From Nitrospirillum sp034427435 (lineage in GTDB: Bacteria > Pseudomonadota > Alphaproteobacteria > Azospirillales > Azospirillaceae), in the NCBI RefSeq assembly GCF_034427435.1, contig NZ_JAXQNP010000003.1, forward strand, positions 1,364,001-1,428,000: a stretch of DNA of 64,000 nucleotides, given 5' to 3'. The translations under genes were made by a program, and so were the position numbers. The notes under the pieces are model-generated. The model ran no database searches. It worked only from the letters and a program-made list of their open reading frames with translations, and was not told the origin of the DNA. Below are positions 35,063 through 43,811 of this stretch, one piece after another (the first letter of the stretch is position 1; each line of letters begins with the position of its first letter).

Positions 35063-35917
35063 TTATGCGGCGGGGTGCAGCATGGGATAGGTGAACAGGA
35101 AAAAGTGGGTCGCGTTCAGGCCGACATGGGCCAGGATCGCGGCCGGCAACCCGCCATGGCGGTAGGCCAGGCCATAGCCGATACCGGCGATGCCGCCCAG
35201 GATGATCCACGGCACCCCGCCGCCCGCATGGGCCAGGCCGAACAGGGCGGATGCCGCTGCCAGGGCCAGGGGCTCACCCCAGCGGCGGTGGCGCAGCCAC
35301 CGCGCCAGACCTGCCTGGATGTACCCCCGGGACAGGGCTTCCTCCGCCACCGCCACGAACACCAGGTTGTCCACCAGCCAGAGGCCGGCGCCGGCCGGGC
35401 CTTTCGGCGCCCAGGCGACGATGCCCAGGACCAGGGCGGCGGCCAGGCAGGTGGCCGAGGTGCCCAGCCAGGCGGCGGCGGCCACGGCCAGTGTCCTGCC
35501 GGGCGGGCGCAGGTCCCGGATGGCGGGCACCACCGTCAGCAGCCACAGCCCCACTAAGGGCTTGTCCAGGTTTAGGTACAAGGTGAAGGGCACGGCATCC
35601 GGGGTCAGGGGGGCCGGTCCCATGACGCGCGGGTTGTGAAAGCCGGGCCACAGATGGGCGGACAGGGTCCCGGCCAGCGCCAGGAACAGCCCGTGGCCCA
35701 CCCAACGGACGGCGGCGGGCCGGTCCTCGCGCACCGCCCAGGCCAGCACGGCCAGCAGAGCCAGGGCCAAGCCCGCCGGCCAGCCCAGCAAGCCGTTCGC
35801 GGCCGCCGCCGCGACGGTCCCGCCCAGCAGCACGGGCACCCAGGGGCGGAAACGGTCCGTCCAGGCGGCGGCGGTGGCCAGCGCCAGGATGATCCAGGGA
35901 AGGGCGGGCATCGGCAT
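35063..35917 (-). CDS. CPBP-family intramembrane metalloprotease
   Basis: Integral membrane protein of about 284 residues made of eight or so hydrophobic segments. The C-terminal third has the three CPBP (CAAX-like) motifs: EEALSRGY, FGLAHAG and HVGLNATHF. These supply the Glu and His metal ligands. Such proteins process membrane-associated peptides or act in bacteriocin self-immunity; no bacteriocin gene is visible here. The start is uncertain, because MPMPALP (codon 35915-35917) and an ATG two codons later are both possible and neither has a strong ribosome site. It is downstream of UvrA2 on the same strand with a 34-base gap. Confidence 0.82.
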   Translation of the reverse strand: MPMPALPWIILALATAAAWTDRFRPWVPVLLGGTVAAAAANGLLGWPAGLALALLAVLAWAVREDRPAAVRWVGHGLFLALAGTLSAHLWPGFHNPRVMGPAPLTPDAVPFTLYLNLDKPLVGLWLLTVVPAIRDLRPPGRTLAVAAAAWLGTSATCLAAALVLGIVAWAPKGPAGAGLWLVDNLVFVAVAEEALSRGYIQAGLARWLRHRRWGEPLALAAASALFGLAHAGGGVPWIILGGIAGIGYGLAYRHGGLPAAILAHVGLNATHFFLFTYPMLHPAA

Positions 35918-35951
35918 CCAGTTTGCGCGGGGGATGGGGTGTCCGCCTTGC

Positions 35952-38531
35952 CTAACCCAACGGCAGGAAGGGCCGCAAGTGCGGCGCCGTGCGGCTGTCG
36001 GGGCAGGCGGCCACCGTTTCCGGTGTGCCGGCGATGACCACGCGCCCGCCCTCGTCCCCAGCACCGGGGCCGATGTCGATCACCCAGTCGCTGGCCGCCG
36101 CCACGCCCATGTCGTGATCGACCACCACCACCGTGTTGCCGGCGGCCACCAGGGCGTCCAACTGGGTCAGCAGCCGGTCCACGTCGCTGGGATGCAGGCC
36201 GGTGGTCGGCTCATCCAGCACGTACAGCGCCCCGCCCCGCTGCGCCCGCTGCAACTCCGTCGCCAGCTTGATGCGCTGCGCCTCCCCGCCGGAAAACTCC
36301 GTGGCCGGCTGACCCAGGCGCAGGTAATCCAGCCCCACCTCCCGCAGCACGGTCAGGGACCGGCGCACGGCGGGCACGTCGTGGAAGAAGTCGCTGGCCG
36401 CCGCCACCGTCAGGCCCAGGACATCGGCGATGGTCTTGCCGCGATAGGTGATCTCCAGCGTCTGGGCGTTGTAGCGGCTGCCGTGGCAGACGGGGCAGGG
36501 GGCATAGACGCTGGGCAGGAACAACAGCTCCACCATGACGAAGCCCTCGCCCTCGCACCGGGGGCAGCGCCCCTTGGCCACGTTGAAGGAGAAGCGGCCG
36601 GCGTCGTACCGCCGGCGCTTGGCCTCCGGCGTGTCGGCGAACAGCGCCCGCACATGGTCCAGCAGGCCGGTGTAGGTCGCCAGGTTGGACCGGGGCGTGC
36701 GGCCGATGGGCTTCTGGTCCACCCGGATCAGGCGCCTGATCCCGGAAAGCCCTCCCTCGATCCGGCCCTCGGTCTCCGCCGCCGGTTCCTGCTCCAGCAG
36801 GGTTTCGGCGTCGGCGGGCTCCTCCTCCACCGCCACGGGCGCGCCCAGCGCCTTGGTCACCAGTTCCACCAGCGCCTGGCTGACTAGGCTGGACTTGCCG
36901 GACCCGGAAATGCCGGTGACGGTGGTCAGGCAACCCAGGGGAAAGGCGCAGTCCAGGGCCTTCAGGTTGTTGCGCGTCACGCCCGCCAGGCGCAGCCAGC
37001 CCGCCGGTGCGCGCCGCGCCGGGCGGGGCCGCTGGTCCGCCGCGAACAGGTGCCGCGCGGTCTGCGAGGCCGCGACGGCGCGCAGGCCATCGGGCGGGCC
37101 GCTGTACAGGATTTGGCCGCCACCCTCGCCCGCGGCGGGGCCGACATCGACGATCCAGTCGGCATGACGCACCACGTCCAGGTCATGCTCGACCACGAAC
37201 AGGGAGTTGCCCACCGCCTTCAGCCCGTCCAGCGCGCGCAGCAGCGCCTGGGTATCGGCCGGGTGCAGGCCCGCCGACGGCTCATCCATCACATAGACCA
37301 CGCCGAACAGGGTGGAGACGACCTGCGTCGCCAGGCGCAGGCGCTGCAATTCCCCCGGCGACAGGGTGGGCGTGCTGCGCTCCAGCGTCAGGTAGCCCAG
37401 GCCCAAATCCAGCAGCACGGCCAGGCGCCGGCACAGGTCGGCGGCGATGCGGGCGATGACGATGGCCGTTTCCGGCCGCGTCCGGCGCAATTCCCGCAGC
37501 CGTTCCGACCCATCGTCGGCATAGGCGGCGAACAGGGACGCGATGCGCTTCAGCGGCAACTGGCCCATGGCCGCGATGTCCAGGCCCTGGAAGGTCACCG
37601 ACAGCGATTCCGGGCGCAGCCGCTTGCCGGCGCAGGTGGGGCAGGGGCTGCTGACCATGAAGCTGGCCGCGCGCTTTTTCATCATCGCGCTGTGCGTGGT
37701 GGCGAAGCTGTGCAGGACGTGGCGGCGGGCGCTGGAGAAGGTGCCCATGTAGTTGGGCGGCAGCTTGCGGCGGATCGCCTCCCGCACCTCGGCGGCGGTG
37801 AAGCCGGGATAGACCGGCACCTCCGGCTGTTCGTCGGTGAACAGAATCCAGTCGCGCGTCTCCCGCGGCAGGTCGCGCCACGGCGTGTCGACGTCGATGC
37901 CCAGGGTGATCAGGATGTCGCGCAGGTTCTGCCCGCCCCAGGCGGTGGGCCAGGCGGCCACCGCCCGTTCGCGGATGGTCAGCGACGGGTCGGGCACCAT
38001 GGACGCCTCCGTCACCTCATGCACCCGGCCCAGGCCGTGGCAGGTGGGGCAGGCCCCCTCCGGCGTGTTGGCGGAAAAGGCCTCCGCCTCCAGCAGGGGC
38101 TGGTCCGGCGGATAGTCGCCGGCGCGCGAATACAGCATGCGCAAGAGGTTGGACAGGGTGGTGACGCTGCCGACGGAGGAGCGGGCGGTGGGCGACCCGC
38201 GCTGCTGCTGCAGGGCCACGGCCGGCGGCAACCCCTCGATGGCGTCCACGTCCGGCACGCTCATCTGGTGGAACAGCCGGCGGGCGTAGGGCGACACCGA
38301 TTCCAGGTAGCGGCGCTGCGCCTCGGCATACAGGGTGCTGAAGGCCAGCGAGGACTTGCCGGAGCCGGAGACGCCGGTGAACACCACCAGGGCGTCGCGC
38401 GGGATGTCCACGTCGACAGTCTTCAGATTGTGCTCCCGCGCGCCGCGCACGCGGACGAAGCCGGCCCGGATTGTGCCGGGGGCGGCCGTGTCCGTGCCGG
38501 CGGCGTCTTCGGGATCATGACGGTCGTGCAT
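35952..38531 (-). CDS. UvrA2-like excinuclease ATPase (class II UvrA paralogue)
   Basis: Tandem ABC ATPase of 859 residues, some 80-100 shorter than housekeeping UvrA. Walker A1 is GVSGSGKSS (53-61) and a second GISGSGKSSLVSQAL follows mid-protein. The signature segments are LSPGELQRLRLA and FSGGEAQRIKLA, with Walker B in VYVMDEPSAGLHP and LYVLDEPTTGLHP. Zinc-finger cysteines occur in CPTCHGLG, CPTCAGKR, CPRCEGEG and CPVCHGS. The reduced length fits class II UvrA, which lacks the UvrB-binding insert and is linked to tolerance of DNA-damaging compounds. AGGAGG five bases before ATG 38531 decides the start. It may protect against DNA-reactive metabolites or antibiotics. Confidence 0.9.
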   Translation of the reverse strand: MHDRHDPEDAAGTDTAAPGTIRAGFVRVRGAREHNLKTVDVDIPRDALVVFTGVSGSGKSSLAFSTLYAEAQRRYLESVSPYARRLFHQMSVPDVDAIEGLPPAVALQQQRGSPTARSSVGSVTTLSNLLRMLYSRAGDYPPDQPLLEAEAFSANTPEGACPTCHGLGRVHEVTEASMVPDPSLTIRERAVAAWPTAWGGQNLRDILITLGIDVDTPWRDLPRETRDWILFTDEQPEVPVYPGFTAAEVREAIRRKLPPNYMGTFSSARRHVLHSFATTHSAMMKKRAASFMVSSPCPTCAGKRLRPESLSVTFQGLDIAAMGQLPLKRIASLFAAYADDGSERLRELRRTRPETAIVIARIAADLCRRLAVLLDLGLGYLTLERSTPTLSPGELQRLRLATQVVSTLFGVVYVMDEPSAGLHPADTQALLRALDGLKAVGNSLFVVEHDLDVVRHADWIVDVGPAAGEGGGQILYSGPPDGLRAVAASQTARHLFAADQRPRPARRAPAGWLRLAGVTRNNLKALDCAFPLGCLTTVTGISGSGKSSLVSQALVELVTKALGAPVAVEEEPADAETLLEQEPAAETEGRIEGGLSGIRRLIRVDQKPIGRTPRSNLATYTGLLDHVRALFADTPEAKRRRYDAGRFSFNVAKGRCPRCEGEGFVMVELLFLPSVYAPCPVCHGSRYNAQTLEITYRGKTIADVLGLTVAAASDFFHDVPAVRRSLTVLREVGLDYLRLGQPATEFSGGEAQRIKLATELQRAQRGGALYVLDEPTTGLHPSDVDRLLTQLDALVAAGNTVVVVDHDMGVAAASDWVIDIGPGAGDEGGRVVIAGTPETVAACPDSRTAPHLRPFLPLG

Positions 38532-38661
38532 CCATGCCTCCTGGCACCGGGGTGGGGGTGACCCGGTCAGGAGGCAGGGTGCCACAGGCGGGCGCCCGGC
38601 GGCATTCTACGATGGTGGCCTGGGCGCCCGGTGGTTTCCGATGGTTCCCCCCGGGGGTTGG

Positions 38662-40398
38662 TCAATGCCACAGGTTGGTCTTGGCCAGGTCCACCAGTTC
38701 GTCGCCCCGGCCGCTCATCACCGCCTTCAGCATGTACAGGGTGAAGCCCTTGGCCATCTGGGCATTGATGGCGGGCGGGATGGGCAGCTCCGTGCGCGCG
38801 ACCACCGCGTCCACCAGCACGGGGCCGTCGTGGGCGAAGGCCTCGCGCAGCCCCGGCTCCACCTCATAGGGACGTTCCAGGCGGATGCCCTTGATGCCCA
38901 CGGCCTCCGCCAGGGCGGCGAAGTCGGGATTGTCCAGGCCTGTGCCGAAGGGCAGGAATCCGGTCGACTTCTGCTCCACCTCGATGAAGCCCAGGGCGCC
39001 GTTGTTGAAGACGATGATCTTGGCCGGCAAGCCCCGCTGCTTGAAGGTCAGCAAGTCGCCCATCAGCATGGTGAAGCCGCCGTCGCCCGACAGCGACACC
39101 ACCTGCCGCCCGGGGAAGGCAGCCTGCGCACCCAGCGCCATGGGCATGGCGTTGGCCATGGACCCGTGCCACAGCGAGCCGATCAGCCGCCGCCGGCCGT
39201 TCATGGCCAGATAGCGCGCGGCCCACACCGTGGGCAGGCCCACGTCGAAGGTGAAGATGGCGTCCTCCGCCGCCAGGTCGCTGACGGCCTTGGCCACCTG
39301 TTGCGGATGGATCAGGCCCTCGCTGCGGTCCGGTGCCGCCAGGGCGTCCAGCTCGGCGCGGGTGCGGCGGTAATGGCGCAGCGCCTTGTCCAGGTGCGCG
39401 CCGTCCGTGCGGGGCGTCAGGCGGGGCAGCAGGGCGCGCACGGTGGCGCCGACATCACCCACCACGCCCAGGTCCAGCGGCGCCCTGCGGCCCAGTTGGC
39501 CCGGCCGGATATCGACCTGGGCCACCGCCACGTCCGCGCCCTTGGGATAGAACTGGCGGTACGGGAAATCCGTGCCCAGCATCAGCAGCATGTCGGTATC
39601 CAGCATGGCGTAATAGCCGGAGGAAAAGCCGATCAGGCCGGTCATGCCCACGTCATAGGGGTTGTCGTGTTCCACATGCTCCTTGCCCTTCAGGGCGTGG
39701 ACGATGGGCGCCTTCAGCGTTTCCGCCAGGGCCACCACCGCATCGTGCGCCCCGGCGCAGCCGGACCCGCACAGCAGGGTGACGCGGGGGCTGGCGTTCA
39801 GCAGGTCGGCCAGCGCGGCCAACTGCTCCTCCCCCGGCATCACCACGGGCTGCTTCGGCACCAGGCCGGCCGGCTTCAACGGCGCGTCCGTGGTGGCCTC
39901 CTTCAACGCGACGTCGCCGGGGATGACGATGACCGACACGCCTTGCTCCCCGATGGCGGTGCGCAGCGCGATCTCCAGGCTGCGCGGCATCTGCGCCGGG
40001 TCGGACACCAGCTCGCAGTAATGGCTGCATTCCCGGAACAGGTCCTGGGGATGGGTTTCCTGGAAATAGCCGGACCCGATCTCGGGCGAGGGGATGTGGG
40101 CGGCGATGGCCAGCACCGGCACGCGCGAGCGGTGACAGTCGAACAGCCCGTTGATCAGGTGCAGGTTGCCCGGACCGCAGCTGCCGGCGCACACGGCGAT
40201 GGTCCCCGTCAGGTGCGCGTCGGCGCTGGCGGCGAAGGCCGCCACCTCCTCATGCCGGACGGCGATCCATTCGATATCGCCGCGCCGGCGCAGCGAGTCC
40301 GTCAGGCCGTTCAGGCTGTCGCCCACGACCCCGTAGATGCGTTTGACACCGGCGGCGGCCAGCGTGGCGGCGAATTGATCGGCTACGGTCATGGACAT
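38662..40398 (-). CDS. poxB: Pyruvate dehydrogenase (quinone) / pyruvate oxidase PoxB
   Basis: Thiamine-diphosphate enzyme of 578 residues (E. coli PoxB 572). The N-terminal TPP domain has the catalytic Glu region RHEEVAAFAASADAHLTG. The central FAD-type domain holds GSGCAGAHDAVVALAETL. The C-terminal TPP domain has the GDGGFTMLMGDLLTFKQ to FNN motif. PoxB decarboxylates pyruvate to acetate and CO2 and passes electrons to ubiquinone at the membrane. The start MSMTVADQ is supported by GAGGAG about ten bases upstream; ATGs further upstream in frame are less likely. It stands alone between UvrA2 and a hydroxyacid dehydrogenase. Confidence 0.9.
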   Translation of the reverse strand: MSMTVADQFAATLAAAGVKRIYGVVGDSLNGLTDSLRRRGDIEWIAVRHEEVAAFAASADAHLTGTIAVCAGSCGPGNLHLINGLFDCHRSRVPVLAIAAHIPSPEIGSGYFQETHPQDLFRECSHYCELVSDPAQMPRSLEIALRTAIGEQGVSVIVIPGDVALKEATTDAPLKPAGLVPKQPVVMPGEEQLAALADLLNASPRVTLLCGSGCAGAHDAVVALAETLKAPIVHALKGKEHVEHDNPYDVGMTGLIGFSSGYYAMLDTDMLLMLGTDFPYRQFYPKGADVAVAQVDIRPGQLGRRAPLDLGVVGDVGATVRALLPRLTPRTDGAHLDKALRHYRRTRAELDALAAPDRSEGLIHPQQVAKAVSDLAAEDAIFTFDVGLPTVWAARYLAMNGRRRLIGSLWHGSMANAMPMALGAQAAFPGRQVVSLSGDGGFTMLMGDLLTFKQRGLPAKIIVFNNGALGFIEVEQKSTGFLPFGTGLDNPDFAALAEAVGIKGIRLERPYEVEPGLREAFAHDGPVLVDAVVARTELPIPPAINAQMAKGFTLYMLKAVMSGRGDELVDLAKTNLWH

Positions 40399-40476
40399 GG
40401 ACGGCGGTCTCCTCATGAGGGCAGGGATCAAGAGCAAACGGAGCCCGGGGACCCGGGTTCCCGGGGCGATGATTCG

Positions 40477-41463
40477 TCACAGGCCGGCGCGCGACCGGCC
40501 CAGGACCTTGCGGTTGACGACGTGTAGCGGCATCTCGCCCCGCAGCGCGCGGGCCACCTCTCCCGGCGCGCCGCTTTGCAGTTCGGCGAAGGCTTCGACC
40601 GAGTACCAGGCGGCATGGGGGGTCAGGATGACGGTGTCGCGGTTCCGCAAGGGGTGATCCGCCGGCAGCGGCTCCGGCACCGTGGTGTCGAGGGCGGCGC
40701 CGGCCAGGCGGCCGGACTCCAGGGCGCGGACCAGGGCGTCCTGGTCCACCACCCCGCCCCGGGCGCAGTTCACCAGGATGGCGCCGGGCCGCATCTTGGC
40801 GAACACCGCGTCATTGAACAGCCCGCGCGTTTCCGGCAGCAGGGGGCTGTGGATGGAGACGAAATCGGCCCGCGCCAGCAGGGTGTCGAAGTCCACCTTT
40901 TCACCCGGGGCCTTGAACTGCCCAGCCTGGACGAAGGGGTCGTACCACAGCACCGTCACGCCGAAGGCGGCCATGCGGGCGGCCACGCGCTGGGCGATGT
41001 TGCCGAAGCCCACCAAGCCCAGTGTCTGGGTGGACAGGCGCCGCATGGGGGCCGCCGCCATGACGTCCCAGCGTCCGTCACGCACCGTGCGGTCCAACAG
41101 TGCCGTCTTGCGCGCGGCGCTCAGCAGCAGCGCCGCGGTGTGGTCCGCCACCTCGTCCACGCAATAGGTCGGGTTGTTGGTAACGATGATGCCGGCGTCG
41201 GTGGCGGCCTCCAGGTCGATGGTGTCAACGCCGATGCCGTAACGGGCGATGATCTTGCAGCGGTCCATGCGGGCCATGGCCTTGGCGGTGATGGGGCCGG
41301 CGTAGGTGTTCAGCAGGGCGTCGCAGTCGGCCGCCGCCTCCAGGAACTCGTCCTCCGTCTTGGTGCGCAGGGCCACGACCTCGACGTCCGGGCCCAGGAT
41401 GCGGCGCTCCACATCCACACTGTCCCAGACATAGTCGGAGATCACGACTTTCAGTCGGCTCAT
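40477..41463 (-). CDS. D-2-hydroxyacid dehydrogenase (CtBP/SerA-like)
   Basis: NAD-dependent dehydrogenase of 328 residues. The Rossmann dinucleotide motif is LGLVGFGNIAQRVAARMAAF near 150. The catalytic residues Arg (NCARGGVVD), Glu (TVPEPLPADHP) and His (TPHAAWYS) are all present. The segment YGIGVDTIDLEAATDAGIIV is typical of the C-terminal-binding-protein/phosphoglycerate dehydrogenase branch. There is no ACT domain, so serine biosynthesis is unlikely. It converts a 2-ketoacid and a D-2-hydroxyacid. It lies 78 bases downstream of where PoxB transcription begins, but on the same strand and upstream of PoxB, so the two could share a transcript. Confidence 0.88.
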   Translation of the reverse strand: MSRLKVVISDYVWDSVDVERRILGPDVEVVALRTKTEDEFLEAAADCDALLNTYAGPITAKAMARMDRCKIIARYGIGVDTIDLEAATDAGIIVTNNPTYCVDEVADHTAALLLSAARKTALLDRTVRDGRWDVMAAAPMRRLSTQTLGLVGFGNIAQRVAARMAAFGVTVLWYDPFVQAGQFKAPGEKVDFDTLLARADFVSIHSPLLPETRGLFNDAVFAKMRPGAILVNCARGGVVDQDALVRALESGRLAGAALDTTVPEPLPADHPLRNRDTVILTPHAAWYSVEAFAELQSGAPGEVARALRGEMPLHVVNRKVLGRSRAGL

Positions 41464-41544
41464 GATGTCGTCCTTGATTCAGGGGCTTGCTTGATGGCGC
41501 TGCCGCCGGTCGGCCCGGCGCGGATTTCCTGGCGCTGGATGCCC

Positions 41545-41595
41545 AGATCGTCCGGGCCCCCAGGTCGTCCGGGCCCACAGGTCGCTCTGGGCTGT
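41545..41595. repeat. 17-bp tandem repeat, two to three units
   Basis: Units 41545-41561 and 41562-41578 share GTCCGGGCCC and most other positions, and a diverged third unit follows to 41595. The array is noncoding, between a hydrolase gene and the hydroxyacid dehydrogenase start. No function is evident. Confidence 0.5.
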
Positions 41596-41610
41596 CGAGG
41601 CGGCGGCGCT

Positions 41611-42471
41611 TCAGCCCTTCCAGGGGGCCAGGAAGTCGAGCAGCAGCGTGTTCACCACCTCCGGCCGTTCCTCCTGGGGCAGGTGGCCGCAATCGGGGAT
41701 GGGGACGGTGACCAGGTCGTCGGCCATCTCGGCCCACACCTTGGCCATGTCGAACAGCTTGCCCACGGCGTGGAAGTCATTGCCCCACAGGGACAGGACG
41801 GGGCAGGCGATCTTGGTGTCGGCGTCGGCCCGGTCCTGGGCCAAATCCTCCGCGTTGGCGCGATAGTCGGCCATGGCGCCGCGCACCGCGCCGGGCGCCT
41901 GGTAGGCCCGGACATAGGTGTCGAACGCCTCGCCCGTGATGGTGCCGGGGTCGAAGGTCCAGTCCGAGAAGAAGTGGCGCAGCCAGATGTGCTCCCGCCC
42001 CGCGATCAGCGCCTCCGGCAAATCCGGCACCAGATGGAACAGGAAAAACCAGTAGGATTTGGCGATGGCGGCGTTCAGGTCGCGCGCCACGATGCGGGTG
42101 GGCACGTTGTCCATCACCACCAGCCGGTCCACCAGGTGCGGGTGGTCCTTGGCGAAGCGGGTGGCGACGCGCGCGCCCCGGTCATGGCCCACCAGGGCGA
42201 TCTTGGGGATGTCCAGCGCCCGCATCAGCTCCACGATGTCGCGGGCCATGGTGCGCTTGTCATAGCCCGCCGCCGGCTTGTCGGTTTCGCCATAGCCCCG
42301 CAGGTCGGGGGCGATGACGCGGTAGCGGTCGGCCAGGGCGGGAATCTGGAAGCGCCAGGCGTAGTTGGTTTCGGGAAAGCCGTGCAGCAGGATGACCGGC
42401 GGGCCCTCGCCCGCCTCGACCACGTAGTGGCGGATGCCGTTCGCCTGGATGGTGTAGCGTTTCTCGGTCAT
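41611..42471 (-). CDS. Alpha/beta hydrolase, epoxide hydrolase / haloacid dehalogenase-like (Asp nucleophile)
   Basis: A 286-residue hydrolase with HGFPETNYAW (oxyanion loop), DLRGYGETDKP and the Asp-nucleophile elbow VGHDRGARVA near 104. A late acid is in SLWGNDF and the catalytic His is in PDCGHLPQEERPE. The Asp nucleophile places it with epoxide hydrolases and fluoroacetate-type dehalogenases rather than esterases. In the cap region it reads SYWFFLF where, from memory, fluoroacetate dehalogenases have a His-Trp halide pair, so epoxide or another substrate is more likely. It is upstream of the hydroxyacid dehydrogenase on the same strand with a 147-base gap holding a 17-bp repeat. Confidence 0.82.
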   Translation of the reverse strand: MTEKRYTIQANGIRHYVVEAGEGPPVILLHGFPETNYAWRFQIPALADRYRVIAPDLRGYGETDKPAAGYDKRTMARDIVELMRALDIPKIALVGHDRGARVATRFAKDHPHLVDRLVVMDNVPTRIVARDLNAAIAKSYWFFLFHLVPDLPEALIAGREHIWLRHFFSDWTFDPGTITGEAFDTYVRAYQAPGAVRGAMADYRANAEDLAQDRADADTKIACPVLSLWGNDFHAVGKLFDMAKVWAEMADDLVTVPIPDCGHLPQEERPEVVNTLLLDFLAPWKG

Positions 42472-42644
42472 GGCCGGGGCGTGCTCCTCGCCTTTTCGTG
42501 TGGGGCTCGTCGGGTGCGCCCCGATCTTTCCCGTGGACGGCGCCCGGGTCTTGTTGGTGGCGCCGCCGCTTTGAAGATTCGGGCGGCAAGGGGACGCCGT
42601 TGCCCTGAACGCTGCGACGGCGCCCGCGAAACGGAACGGGAGGT

Positions 42645-43466
42645 TTAGCCGCGGATGAAATCCAGCAGGTCGGCGCTGACCTGGTGCCGGTGGGTGGTGC
42701 AGGTGGCGTGCGGCGCGCCGGGATAGACCTTCAACTGGGCGCCGGGGATCAGGCGCGCGCTGGCCTGTGCGGTGATGCCGATGGGCGCCGTCTGGTCGTC
42801 GTCACCATGGATGATCAGGGTGGGCAGGCGGATATCCGCCATCTCGCGCCGGAAATCGGTTTCGGAAAAGGCGGTGACGCAGTCGATGGTCGCCTTGATG
42901 GACGCTTGCGCCGCGATTTGCAGCGTCTGGTCCAGGATGCCTTGCGACACGGCGGAGCCCGGCCGGTTGGTGCCGAAATAAAGGGTGCTGAAATCGGCCA
43001 CGAACTGGGGGCGGTCGTTGGCGATGGCGTCGCGCACGCCCGCGAAGCCCTCGGCCGGCATGCCCTCGGGATTGTCATCGGTCTTCAGGAAGAAGGGCGT
43101 CACGGCGCTGACCAGCGCCAGCTTGGCCACCCGGTCGGCGCCATGGCGGGTGAGATAGCGCACGACGTCGCCGCCCCCCATGGAAAAGCCCACCAGCACC
43201 AGGTCCTTCAGGTCCAGATGCGTGATCAACTGGGCGATGTCGTCGGCCAGGGTGTCATAGTCATAGCCGTCCCAGGGCTGGCTGGACCGGCCGAAGCCGC
43301 GGCGGTCGAAGGCCACGGCGCGGTAGCCGTTCCGGGCCAGGTGCAGCATCTGGTATTCCCACATGTCGGCGCTCAGCGGCCAGCCGTGACTGAACAGGAC
43401 CGGCTGCCCATGGCCCCAGTCCTTGTAATAGAGCTCCGTGCCGTCGCGCAGGGTCAGCGTGGTCAT
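42645..43466 (-). CDS. Cofactor-free haloperoxidase-type alpha/beta hydrolase (non-haem chloroperoxidase-like)
   Basis: A 273-residue hydrolase of the chloroperoxidase/esterase group. It has SHGWPLSADMWEYQM, FDRRGFGRSSQPWDGYDYDT, the nucleophile Ser in VGFSMGGGDVVRYLTRHG near 96, the acid in HGDDDQTAP and the His in GAPHATCTTHRHQV. The overall pattern matches arylesterase/perhydrolase enzymes that form peracids with H2O2. No cofactor-binding site is present. It stands alone between hydrolase genes on the minus strand. The physiological substrate is unknown; a detoxifying esterase is a reasonable guess. Confidence 0.88.
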   Translation of the reverse strand: MTTLTLRDGTELYYKDWGHGQPVLFSHGWPLSADMWEYQMLHLARNGYRAVAFDRRGFGRSSQPWDGYDYDTLADDIAQLITHLDLKDLVLVGFSMGGGDVVRYLTRHGADRVAKLALVSAVTPFFLKTDDNPEGMPAEGFAGVRDAIANDRPQFVADFSTLYFGTNRPGSAVSQGILDQTLQIAAQASIKATIDCVTAFSETDFRREMADIRLPTLIIHGDDDQTAPIGITAQASARLIPGAQLKVYPGAPHATCTTHRHQVSADLLDFIRG

Positions 43467-43811
43467 GGCATTTCCTCGTCATGTCGAATGGTTCCGGAAC
43501 ACTAGCCACCCTCAACCGGCCGGGATTGAAGGAAAGGTCGGCGGCTGGCTGAATTTTACGGTCTTGATCAACATCTTCCCCAGCAGTCCCCGACGCTCCG
43601 CGCCCCATTTTCTCACGGCCCAGGCCCGAAGGCGGGGCGCCAGCCAGTCGACCTGGGCCAGCACGAGGGCGCCGCCACCGGGACCGGTACAGCAGGTGCC
43701 GGCCAGGGCCAGCAGGACGCGCAGGGCAGGGGTGGTGGAGGGCATGGCGGGCACTCTCTGCAAGAAGGGGCTGGGCCAGGGAATGGGCCCCAGGCGCCCC
43801 AAAGAAGGGGG
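43467..43811. other. Intergenic stretch with one uncertain small ORF
   Basis: These 345 bases lie between two minus-strand hydrolase genes. They probably hold the promoter of the haloperoxidase-like gene near 43480-43510. One possible small minus-strand gene (43512-43745) is listed separately. I see no repeat, terminator or RNA in the remainder. Confidence 0.4.
43512..43745 (-). CDS. Hypothetical small protein, 77 residues
   Basis: I do not recognise this protein. It starts MPSTTPALRVLLALAGTCC, a weak signal-anchor-like hydrophobic stretch, and continues with a basic amphipathic part (LRAWAVRKWGAERRGLLGKM). Codons in its first two thirds end mainly in G or C, as in real genes here, but the last third does not. 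The ribosome site is weak (GAGAG about ten bases upstream). It lies 66 bases after the esterase stop on the same strand. It may be a chance frame. Confidence 0.3.
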   Translation of the reverse strand: MPSTTPALRVLLALAGTCCTGPGGGALVLAQVDWLAPRLRAWAVRKWGAERRGLLGKMLIKTVKFSQPPTFPSIPAG

